Assembly (NCBI GenBank): GCA_035575135.1
Contig: DATLYE010000075.1
Location: 1 to 64,000 of the forward strand
DNA from: JANWXD01 sp035575135
GTDB lineage: Bacteria > Acidobacteriota > Terriglobia > Bryobacterales > Bryobacteraceae
Direction of reading: 5' to 3'
DNA length: 64,000 nt
Shown: in pieces, positions 46,121 through 53,092 of the stretch
Position numbering within the stretch: position 1 is the first letter of the stretch
Layout: each line of letters begins with the position of its first letter
Made by a program: the position numbers and the translations under genes
The notes under the pieces: generated by a model
What the model saw: the letters and a program-made list of their open reading frames with translations, nothing else
Told to the model about the DNA's origin: nothing
The model's database searches: none

Positions 46121-46333
46121 TCAGGCCTCCACGAGGATCCAGGTTTGGGGCAGCGCCACGCGCGTACTGAGATTCCGCCTGCTCACCCGCAGAATGTGGA
46201 TGGTCTCCGGCACCGCCTCGACTCCGGCCTCAATTCCGAGATCCTTGGCGATCTTGCGCCGCGCTGCGGCGCTCAGCTTGAGCACCGAAACCGCCTGCGC
46301 CGTATCCTGGGGATTCTTCGTAGCTCGTTTCAT
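46121..46333 (-). CDS. Small 70-residue peptide, possible RiPP-like precursor
   Basis: A 70-residue protein starting at 46333 with GGGAG eight bases upstream, behind a consensus promoter. It opens with a basic segment (MKRATKNPQD), has an amphipathic helical middle (SVLKLSAAARRKIAKDLG) and a beta-prone, Arg-rich then hydrophobic end (VPETIHILRVSRR, RVALPQTWILVEA). It has no cysteine and no signal peptide. It is the first gene of the operon with NTase, PqqD-like, kinase and NDPK-like genes, 41 bases before the NTase. That order, with an RRE protein present, suggests a modified peptide, but an antitoxin or a small regulator is not excluded. I do not recognise the family. Confidence 0.55.
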   Translation of the reverse strand: MKRATKNPQDTAQAVSVLKLSAAARRKIAKDLGIEAGVEAVPETIHILRVSRRNLSTRVALPQTWILVEA

Positions 46334-46361
46334 TCCGTCGCTCCCGAAGTGAATTGCGGCA

Positions 46362-46391
46362 AGTATAGCCGACGGCCGCACGGCGTGTCAA
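46362..46391 (-). promoter_or_regulatory. Strong sigma-70 promoter of peptide operon
   Basis: On the minus strand TTGACA (46391-46386) and TATACT (46367-46362) are separated by 18 bases, and an A/T run just upstream (46392-46400) could act as an UP element. The -10 ends 29 bases before the peptide ATG. The left edge of the 46406-52052 element is 14 bases beyond the -35. Confidence 0.8.
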
Positions 46392-46394
46392 TAA

Positions 46395-46405
46395 AAAAAT
46401 GCGTC
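46395..46405. repeat. Direct repeat, left flank (target-site-duplication-like)
   Basis: AAAAATGCGTC abuts the left inverted repeat directly and recurs at 52054-52064, outside the right inverted repeat. This pattern is that of a target-site duplication. Confidence 0.65.
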
Positions 46406-46425
46406 TTGCCCTCCCCCAGTTTTGG
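46406..46425. repeat. Left terminal inverted repeat
   Basis: TTGCCCTCCCCCAGTTTTGG. Its exact reverse complement is at 52033-52052. A second GGCCGGTTTTGGCC motif lies next to it internally. Confidence 0.85.
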
Positions 46426-47053
46426 CCGGTTTTGGCCGGGGGTGGAGCGAGGGTGGTATTTAGGGAATGGGTCACAGCCGTCCGAGTCGCGGCGACGCGT
46501 CGGTTCATTCGTTCGGCACACAAGCGGACCACCTCGGCGGTGGGTAGCCAGGACCCGGAACTCGCGGCAGATGTGATCTGACGCTGGAGACCGGGATCAC
46601 CGGGGGACCCAGGGATGCAAGCAGTTGGCACCCCAGGAAAGGTTCACGCCCAAGAGATCGGCAGCAAGCCGAGTGAGAGGCTCCGGCCAACGTTGGGCTT
46701 CCGGATTCGGCCTAGCCATCGGGAGTTTACCGAAGGCCTTTCCCTTCAGTCTACTGCCCGTGTCTCCGCCCCATCGAACTACGCCGATACACTCATGTGA
46801 ATGCACTTGAGGAGCCAGAGCTCGTCCGGCCCGATTCGCGGCCTTGGTTACCTGCTCACGGCCGACACAGCCGCAGCAGGGAGACGGTCTCTTCCCGGGC
46901 TTTTTGCACACCTCCGGCCGTTGCGGCAACTGCGGCAATAACGGCATTGAGCTCGCCGGATTTCATGGTAAATATACCGCAGGGGCCGGGCGCAGGGACG
47001 TGAAAAGTCCGCAGTCGCTTAGTGAGGCCCCCACTTCCCTAAGGAGGAAACCG
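46426..47053. other. Non-coding left part of the element
   Basis: A 628-base stretch with no convincing gene. Short frames on both strands lack ribosome sites, repeats of motifs or recognisable domains. It contains a GGCCGG-rich inverted segment near the left repeat and a weak promoter near 46947-46974. Confidence 0.6.
46947..46974 (+). promoter_or_regulatory. Possible promoter of secreted Cys-rich protein
   Basis: TTGAGC (46947-46952) and TAAATA (46969-46974) have 16 bases between them, about 80 bases upstream of the ATG at 47054. Confidence 0.35.
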
Positions 47054-47665
47054 ATGCAGTCCGCACACGACCTGACCCGGCACGCGGCAAACCGCGACGC
47101 CCACCACCCGCCAACCCGCTTCCCACTGCCCGTTCGTGGCGCGTTCCCACGACTCCCCGGCCTGCCCCCGGCGAAAGCCAAACGCCTGCTGGTCGGCCTT
47201 CTCATTAGTGTGTTGCTTGCCGCTACTCCAGCATCCGCCCACCAGTGGAACTTTTTCCCTATTGGATGGGCTGGCCCTTTCTACGACGGTAGCACCGCCC
47301 AGTACCACCCAGAGAGACTTTGTGGTCTCTACTGCCCAAGTTATGCGTGTGTTGTGGCGTCTACAAGTTATCTCGGCCTAGGGCTGGTACGATATCCCGT
47401 CTGGGTCACAAACAATCAAGGCCTCGCTGTCCATTACTGCACAAACGACAGAGACACAAAGGGTTGGATCGTGGTCATCGGGGTGACGGGGCTTTCTTGG
47501 TCGTTTGCGCCTTTGTTTTCGTCTTGGTACTTCGACAACTGCAACACCCCTAACCGTTGTAATATGTTCACGCCCGGAACGACCGGTAGCACCGCATGGC
47601 TACCGCGGAACTCAAGTGGCGGGACCTACTATCAGGCGACGCATCACGGCAACTACTGTTGGTAA
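47054..47665 (+). CDS. Secreted Cys- and aromatic-rich protein of unknown function
   Basis: A 203-residue protein. The start is fixed by AAGGAGG six bases upstream. An unusually long basic n-region (~43 residues, Pro/Arg/His-rich) precedes a hydrophobic core (LLVGLLISVLLAATPASA), so the cleaved mature part is about 140 residues. That part has seven cysteines (CGLYCPSYAC near the start, then four more) and many Trp/Tyr/Phe, ending in HHGNYCW. Disulphide-stabilised secretion is likely. No family was recognised. It precedes the next gene by 34 bases, so the two may share a transcript. Confidence 0.65.
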   Translation: MQSAHDLTRHAANRDAHHPPTRFPLPVRGAFPRLPGLPPAKAKRLLVGLLISVLLAATPASAHQWNFFPIGWAGPFYDGSTAQYHPERLCGLYCPSYACVVASTSYLGLGLVRYPVWVTNNQGLAVHYCTNDRDTKGWIVVIGVTGLSWSFAPLFSSWYFDNCNTPNRCNMFTPGTTGSTAWLPRNSSGGTYYQATHHGNYCW

Positions 47666-47699
47666 TATTAGGCGAAGCGCACAAACCGGAGGTTTCGTC

Positions 47700-49448
47700 A
47701 TGCATAACATCGTCAGTCGCGTATCATGTAGCTTTGCTATGCTGTCAATTCTGGTTTCACCTGCACTGTTCGGCAGCTCTGGCGACCCAGCCTGCGCGCT
47801 GTCCGGTTTCGTAGTTGATGCCGTCTCTGGAGAAAGCTTGTCGAACGCAACGCTCGAATTGGAGGCTTTGGCCAAGCCGCAGAGTATGCGGCTGGCCGAC
47901 TTGTACCCCGGTGCGCCGGTGGCGCTGGGTGGAATTCGCTATACCGCGCTCTCCGGAGGGGGAGGCCGGTTCTGCTTCGCAGCACTGCCGCAGGGCCAAT
48001 ATGTGCTCTGGGCCCGGAGGGAAGGCTTCCTTGAGTCGCATTATGGCACGACGAGCCCGGGCCAGATGTCGCAAGTCTTGGACATCGGGCCGCAACAAGA
48101 GGCGCCAGTGACGGTGCGAATGTGGCCGGAGGCGACGATGTCCGGGGTGATCTCCGACAGCCAGGGACGGCCGGTGACGGCCGGTCTTGTGGAGGTGGTC
48201 GGTACAGTTTGGTTTCGCGGGCGCCCGCACACGGTTGTTGTAAAAGGTGCACAGGTAACCGGGGTGGGTGAGTATAAGATCGTCGGGATTCCGCCGGGGA
48301 AATACTATGTACGATTTCGGCCGCTAGACTCAGCCCAGCTATGCGGGGGCTGCTTACCCGCGCAACAGACCACGCGGGAATTCGTGCCGACCTTTTATCC
48401 CTCCGGATTGACTACGCGGGACGCGGTCGCCATCGAGGTTGGCCTGGGCGACCGCGTTTCCAAGCTGCACATCGTTGCGCGGCAAGGAGCAAAGTTCACG
48501 GTTAGTGGCAGGATGCGGATCTCGGGCACCGTGCCGGAATTCGCATCTTTATGGCTGTTAGCCCAGGACGAGGAGCCGACAGCGTGGGTTCTCGGAAGCA
48601 GCGTGGCGGATCGCGAGGGTGGCTTCCGCTTCTTGAACGTCGCGCCCGGCACCTATGGTCTGCACTATTTCATGGGAGGGACTTCTGGGATCAGCGTCGG
48701 CAGAGTAGAGACGGCAGTCAGAGATGGGGACGTTACAGTCGATATCGACGGTCCACCGCCCCTGCGGCTGAGCGGGAAAGTGACAGTGGACGGAGTAGCC
48801 GGAGCCAAGCTGAAGGGCATGAAGGTGGCTTTGGTGCCCGCTGACAGGATTATGGATCCCAGCTGCAGTGGTGAGGTGCAGGAAAACGGGGAGGTTGTGC
48901 TGGAGGGGTGTAGTGTCGGACGCTACACCTTGGCTGTCTCGACCGGGCGCGTACACTATGTGAAGCAGATTCTTTACGCAGGCGCCGACATCACCAATGG
49001 CGTCCTCACGGGTAGGCACAATGGGGCCGAACTCCGAATTGCTCTGCGCGAGGGGGCGGCGCGGATTAGGGGAACGTTGTCTCCAGCGAAAAGCGCATGG
49101 TATGTGGTGGTACCCGTCGAGCTGCCTGCGCAGGTCCTGCCCGTGCAGGCTCGACTCGGGTACTCGGATGGTACGGGGACGTTTTTGGTTGAGGGGCTTC
49201 CGCCCGGTCGTTTCGCGGTCGTTGGTTTAGCCGCGCCGGACCTCTCGGCGCTCCATAATCCGGACGCTCTGCTTGCGCTTGCCGCTTTGGGGACCGAAGT
49301 GCAACTGAGGGAGAATGAGGAAGCGGTGATCACGGCGCCCCTGATTTCAGCACTGGAAGGCCAACGCGCGCTTCGGCTTGCCGGGGTGGGGTCGCTGACC
49401 GCGCACGGCTCATCGTTCAACGGGAGCAGAATGCGTTTCCATGACTGA
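47700..49448 (+). CDS. Exported carboxypeptidase-regulatory-like repeat protein
   Basis: A 582-residue exported protein. A signal peptide (MLSILVSPALFGSS region) is followed by repeated CNA-B/carboxypeptidase-regulatory beta-sandwiches, e.g. LSGFVVDAVSGESLSNATLEL, GVISDSQGRPVTAGLVEVVG and RGTLSPAKSAWYVVVPVEL, each ending in a G.Y.I or G.F.F strand. Such domains stack as extracellular stalks or binding modules. GGAGG precedes the ATG at 47700. It resembles Acidobacteriota surface proteins and the N-terminal domain of the TonB receptors, but no membrane barrel follows. Confidence 0.75.
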   Translation: MHNIVSRVSCSFAMLSILVSPALFGSSGDPACALSGFVVDAVSGESLSNATLELEALAKPQSMRLADLYPGAPVALGGIRYTALSGGGGRFCFAALPQGQYVLWARREGFLESHYGTTSPGQMSQVLDIGPQQEAPVTVRMWPEATMSGVISDSQGRPVTAGLVEVVGTVWFRGRPHTVVVKGAQVTGVGEYKIVGIPPGKYYVRFRPLDSAQLCGGCLPAQQTTREFVPTFYPSGLTTRDAVAIEVGLGDRVSKLHIVARQGAKFTVSGRMRISGTVPEFASLWLLAQDEEPTAWVLGSSVADREGGFRFLNVAPGTYGLHYFMGGTSGISVGRVETAVRDGDVTVDIDGPPPLRLSGKVTVDGVAGAKLKGMKVALVPADRIMDPSCSGEVQENGEVVLEGCSVGRYTLAVSTGRVHYVKQILYAGADITNGVLTGRHNGAELRIALREGAARIRGTLSPAKSAWYVVVPVELPAQVLPVQARLGYSDGTGTFLVEGLPPGRFAVVGLAAPDLSALHNPDALLALAALGTEVQLRENEEAVITAPLISALEGQRALRLAGVGSLTAHGSSFNGSRMRFHD

Positions 49449-49751
49449 GACGGGCAGCGAAGGGCGAAACTACGCGGCGAGGAGGAGTTGACCCGACGAG
49501 TTCCGAGCGACGCCACGGGGGTGGCGGCACCGGGGGGCGGGACGGGGGCGGAGCCTCACCCCGGATGCAGGCCTACCTAGGCTGAGCGGAAATGTATTGG
49601 ACGAGCAGCGATGCCGGTGCTGCGTTGACAGTTTGTGCGTTGGTGGCGTGGGACGTCCCCGGTGGGGTGAGCCACCAGCAGCACGCCGGACTTCGGCAGT
49701 CGGGGTGGCGAGCGAGTCTGCGTGCCTGTCATTTGATAGTGTTGTCCCAGG
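49449..49751. other. Non-coding spacer in the element
   Basis: A 303-base G-rich spacer between two genes. It includes TTGACA at 49625 without a matching -10, and no recognised RNA or terminator. Confidence 0.5.
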
Positions 49752-50978
49752 ATGTCAATCGTGAAGTCCGCGGAGGTTTTTCCCAGCGGCGTCTGGCTTG
49801 GTGGCGTTCTCCTATTGCTCTGCCTGTCCTCAAGCGCCTCCGGACGGAAGATGTCGGCGGGCGTCGTCGTAGGCCGAAGTCTGACCCACGGCTTTCGCGA
49901 TCTGACCGACTACACGTTCATGCCCCCGCTGGAGCTTGGTGTTCCATCGCAACTGGTAGGCGTCCGTTTTTGGTCTCCCTCGAGAGACTGGCTCTTCGGG
50001 GGCATGTTGCAAGTACGGCTGAATCAGCACTGGTACCTGGAGGTCAACGCACTATTCCGGCAGATCAACGGCAGCTCAGCGACTTTTCAGCCACCCGAAG
50101 CTCCCCCAACCAAGGCGGACCCGACGACCCATGTGGTGACCTGGCAGTTTCCTGTACTGGCGAAGTACCGGTTTTATGGCCGGAGGACGAGCCCCTTTGT
50201 TGCGATCGGGCCGTCCTTTCGAACCGAAGGGAACCTGAACGCCGACAAACTTTCTCATCATGGAATTGCTGCTGGCGCAGGTTTCGAGATGAACTGGCGA
50301 CGCGTGAAGATTGCGCCGACCATCCGGTACACACTGTGGGCAGCGGACAAGCGCCCCGGGGGGCACCAGACCGCTTCGGATCAGGTCGAACTCCTGGTAG
50401 GATTCAGCAAGGCCTCCGAAGAAGACTGGCGCCCTTTGGGCCGACATGTCTCGTTGGGCTTCACGTTGGGCGTGAACGTGAGCCACGACTACCCGACCTC
50501 ACGGAGCCTTCACGAGCTGCCGGCGTACCCTGACGCGTCTTACGTGCACATCACTTCGGGCGCACGGAACTTGATTTACGGCCCGACGGTGGAGGTTCGC
50601 CTACCGCACCGTTTTTCAGTGGAAGTGGGCGCGCTGCACCGTCCGATCGCCCTGACTCAGGAAGTCGTCTATGCGGGCAGGACAGTGCGTTCGACATCAG
50701 CCTCCGTGACGTGGGTGTTCCCCGTGTTGGCGAAGTACAGGCTCCCTGTTCGCGGCCCGACGCCGTTCGTCGCGCTGGGGCCGTCTTTTCGCAAGCGGCA
50801 GTCCTTCAGTATCAACTCTTCCCGCTACGGCCTCACCGCCGCTGTGGGCTTGGAGTGGCGTGTCGGTCCCGTGAGGATTGGTCCTGCCCTCCGCTACACG
50901 CACTGGGCGGCAGCCTGGACGGGAATTGAGGGACCTCGGCGGAATCAGCCGGAAGCTCTGGTCGGATTCTCCTTCTGA
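49752..50978 (+). CDS. Outer-membrane beta-barrel with internal duplication
   Basis: A 408-residue protein with a signal peptide (VWLGGVLLLLCLSSSASG) and alternating beta strands. It is internally duplicated: FPVLAKYR at 133-140 and 323-330, PFVA(I/L)GPSFR at 148-157 and 338-347, and IRYTLWAA at 191-198 with LRYTHWAA at 380-387. The offset is exactly 190 residues. Each unit (~185 residues) is the size of an eight-strand barrel, and both end in VGFS. The whole could be two barrels or one larger one. The function is unknown. Confidence 0.65.
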   Translation: MSIVKSAEVFPSGVWLGGVLLLLCLSSSASGRKMSAGVVVGRSLTHGFRDLTDYTFMPPLELGVPSQLVGVRFWSPSRDWLFGGMLQVRLNQHWYLEVNALFRQINGSSATFQPPEAPPTKADPTTHVVTWQFPVLAKYRFYGRRTSPFVAIGPSFRTEGNLNADKLSHHGIAAGAGFEMNWRRVKIAPTIRYTLWAADKRPGGHQTASDQVELLVGFSKASEEDWRPLGRHVSLGFTLGVNVSHDYPTSRSLHELPAYPDASYVHITSGARNLIYGPTVEVRLPHRFSVEVGALHRPIALTQEVVYAGRTVRSTSASVTWVFPVLAKYRLPVRGPTPFVALGPSFRKRQSFSINSSRYGLTAAVGLEWRVGPVRIGPALRYTHWAAAWTGIEGPRRNQPEALVGFSF

Positions 50979-51010
50979 ACCACCGAGTGGGCCGGCGCCC
51001 GCTTCGCCTT

Positions 51011-51571
51011 TCAAGCGCTCGCTCCACGCCTCCTCAGCCACTCCCGAATGGCCTCTCTTGGAAAGCGCCAGTGTCTTCCGACCTTGATGGCTGGAAGTTC
51101 CCTCACTTCGGCCCAGAAACGTATAGTCCGGGTGGAGACCCGGAGCCATTTCGACAGCTCCCGAACCGTGACCAGCGCCTCGCTCGTCGTCCCTCGTGAA
51201 AGTTGGCTCGCCGGCCCGCTCGCCAGGCCCATCTCGTTCGCCATAAGCTCCAGCAGCGCCTCCAGGTCGGCGAAGAACAACTGACGCTCGATCGGCATCG
51301 CCGAAGCGGGCACAAGCCAGCGATATGACTCCAGTGTCCGCCAGGTTTGGACCGCGACCGCCTTGGCGCAATCCAGACCGGAGAAGTATAGATCCAAGTC
51401 GGCCTCCTGTTCTTCTAGCCGGTGGTTCAACCAGGTCGAGAACGCCTCCTCATGCATGCGCCGTAACAGCCGATCAACCTCTGCCCTTTCGGCCGCCGTC
51501 AACGCCGTCGGGGCGCGATAGGCGCCGCTGTTGAGATCGCGGAGTTCGGAAAGGAATACCAGACGCGACAT
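51011..51571 (-). CDS. Excisionase/BldC-like HTH DNA-binding protein
   Basis: A 186-residue protein with a C-terminal winged HTH of the excisionase/MerR-like type: VRELSKWLRVSTRTIRFWAEVRELPAIKVGRHWRFPREAIREWLRRRG (from ~137). The N-terminal ~130 residues are helical and acidic and unassigned. Recombination directionality factors with this domain often lie at the end of mobile elements, and this gene is near the right repeat. No integrase accompanies it, so a regulatory role is equally possible. Confidence 0.7.
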   Translation of the reverse strand: MSRLVFLSELRDLNSGAYRAPTALTAAERAEVDRLLRRMHEEAFSTWLNHRLEEQEADLDLYFSGLDCAKAVAVQTWRTLESYRWLVPASAMPIERQLFFADLEALLELMANEMGLASGPASQLSRGTTSEALVTVRELSKWLRVSTRTIRFWAEVRELPAIKVGRHWRFPREAIREWLRRRGASA

Positions 51572-52032
51572 GGTGGACGGCAGCCGCCGAACGGCTTCCC
51601 CAGGGTTAGTATGGGACTGCCGCGTGTGTCCTGCATGCCAATGGGCACCTATCCCATGGCCGTCCCTTGGGGAGGCAGCGCGGGTTAGAATACGGCTCCT
51701 CCGCCCAGGGCACGCCGATGCCTTGTTCAGTCACGCCCGGGCGCCGGTTCCCCCGAGGACGCTCCTAGCAAGATTGCAAGCTTCTTTATTTTATACTTGG
51801 GGCCGTTGCTCCGGGCGAATGCTGAACTGCCGGGTTCGCCCGCGGCGGTAGTTGACTGTCAGGACCCACACGCGATGCCCTTGGCCGCGGGCGCACTTCG
51901 GACAGCCATGCTTGTGGCGCACCGCCCGCTCCAGCAAAGAACCGCGCAACTGCCCGATCCCACCCAGATCCTGTTTTCCCCCTCAAGAACTTTTTCCACA
52001 CAACCCCCGGCTCCTTCGACCCATACGCCATC
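51572..52032. other. Non-coding right part of the element
   Basis: A 461-base stretch containing an A/T-rich run TTCTTTATTTTATACTT (51781-51797) and CCGGGTTCGCCCGCGG palindromic sequence (51832-51847), but no gene, tRNA or terminator was recognised. Confidence 0.5.
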
Positions 52033-52052
52033 CCAAAACTGGGGGAGGGCAA
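52033..52052. repeat. Right terminal inverted repeat
   Basis: CCAAAACTGGGGGAGGGCAA is the exact reverse complement of 46406-46425, across 20 bases. Confidence 0.85.
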
Positions 52053-52053
52053 C

Positions 52054-52064
52054 AAAAATGCGTC
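52054..52064. repeat. Direct repeat, right flank (target-site-duplication-like)
   Basis: AAAAATGCGTC, the same as 46395-46405, separated from the inverted repeat by one C. Confidence 0.65.
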
Positions 52065-52078
52065 AATTTGCGTCAATT
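52059..52078. repeat. Tandem 10-base repeat at the insertion site
   Basis: TGCGTCAATT occurs twice in tandem directly outside the element. The first copy overlaps the direct repeat, so the insertion site may have been a small repeat array. Confidence 0.6.
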
Positions 52079-52098
52079 ACCTTAACGCCGGCTTCGCC

Positions 52099-53088
52099 TC
52101 AGGCCTCGAGTCGCTCCCGGGCGTAGTGCAGGCACTCCTTCACGTTGTCCTCCTCCAGGCGCAGCAGCGATGCCGCACCCAGTGCGGACGGACGCGGCAG
52201 CTTCTGCTGCTTGCGGCGCACCCAGGTTAGCGCTCGCGCCAGATCCCGGGCGTCCCGCCGCGGCATCGCCGCCCAGTACCTTTCGGTAAGGCAGGGCACC
52301 GGCGTCGGGTCGCGAGTAATCATCTCCAGCGTGAGCTTCACTGAGGGACGCGCCCGGCGAATGGTCCGCACCATCCCGGCTACATCCAGTGCGCCCTCCC
52401 CCAGGGGCAGTTCGACCAGATGGAAGCCGTCCTCGTACTCCTCCACACCCATGTCCTTGATGTGGGTGGACACCGCATAGGGCGCCAGCTGCTCGACCAC
52501 CTCCATCGCGTCGTCCAGAAGCGCGATGTTGTTGCCCGTGTCCAGGCACACGCCCACGGACTCGCTCGAGTATTCCTTCAGCAGGCCGAGGAACTCCTCG
52601 AGCGTCCAATCCCGGTGATTCTCGATCGCCAGCGGGATCCGCAGCTTTTCGACGACGGGTACGGCCATGCGCAGACCGGCCCGCGCGCGAGCCGCCGTGG
52701 CCTCCCAGGCCTCCCGGGTCTCAAACGCCTCATAACGCCGCGGGCCCGGAGCCGTGGTCCGGAGGGCGAGCGCCCCGGCCTCTTTTGCCGCCGCCGCTGC
52801 GCGCTCGAAGGCCGCCGGGTCCTCCCGGGGCAGGCTGACCATAGCCTCGAAATACATCCCCAGCTCTTCGAGCCGCCGCCGGAGCCGCGCCACGTAGGCC
52901 GGCTCGAGCGAACTCAGCGGCGCCTGAATCCCCCCGGCGCCCAGAGCGTGGCAATACTCCAGAAACTCCAGGGTGTCCTTGGGACGGCGCGCCGTCATGA
53001 AGCAGGTCGTCGCGATGCCCATCTGCGTTCGCGGCGGGGCGCCCGCCGCCACCGCCGCGCTCGCCGCCAGGAATGTTCGCCGTGTCAC
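52099..53088 (-). CDS. Tat-exported sugar phosphate isomerase/epimerase
   Basis: A 329-residue xylose-isomerase-like TIM barrel. A Tat-type start (MTRRTFLAASAAVAAGA) is followed by a barrel with ALGAGGIQAPLSSLEP, LAIENHRDWTLEEFLGLL, VGVCLDTGNNIALLDD and STHIKDMGVEEYEDGFHLVELPLGEG, containing the metal-binding Glu, Asp, His and Glu. Found four bases after the oxidoreductase stop, so the two form an operon. Such pairs usually act in the catabolism of unusual sugars or sugar alcohols. Confidence 0.85.
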   Translation of the reverse strand: MTRRTFLAASAAVAAGAPPRTQMGIATTCFMTARRPKDTLEFLEYCHALGAGGIQAPLSSLEPAYVARLRRRLEELGMYFEAMVSLPREDPAAFERAAAAAKEAGALALRTTAPGPRRYEAFETREAWEATAARARAGLRMAVPVVEKLRIPLAIENHRDWTLEEFLGLLKEYSSESVGVCLDTGNNIALLDDAMEVVEQLAPYAVSTHIKDMGVEEYEDGFHLVELPLGEGALDVAGMVRTIRRARPSVKLTLEMITRDPTPVPCLTERYWAAMPRRDARDLARALTWVRRKQQKLPRPSALGAASLLRLEEDNVKECLHYARERLEA

Positions 53089-53092
53089 GTTC

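Larger units (their letters stand above)
46406..52052. mobile_element. Putative TIR-bounded cargo element without transposase
   Basis: A 5.65-kb segment bounded by perfect 20-base inverted repeats and, just outside, 11-base direct repeats. It contains four genes: a secreted Cys-rich protein, a carboxypeptidase-regulatory protein, a duplicated beta-barrel and an excisionase-type HTH protein. Non-coding spacers are longer than in the surrounding sequence. No transposase, integrase or resolvase reading frame is visible, so it would have been moved in trans or is a decayed element. It lies 14 bases beyond the -35 of the peptide operon. Confidence 0.65.

Noticed and set aside
46597..46947. 116-residue minus-strand frame in the element
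   Set aside because: No ribosome site, no recognisable domain, and it extends across a region with no coding periodicity.
49625..49630. TTGACA as a promoter for the beta-barrel gene
   Set aside because: No -10 hexamer at 15-19 bases downstream.
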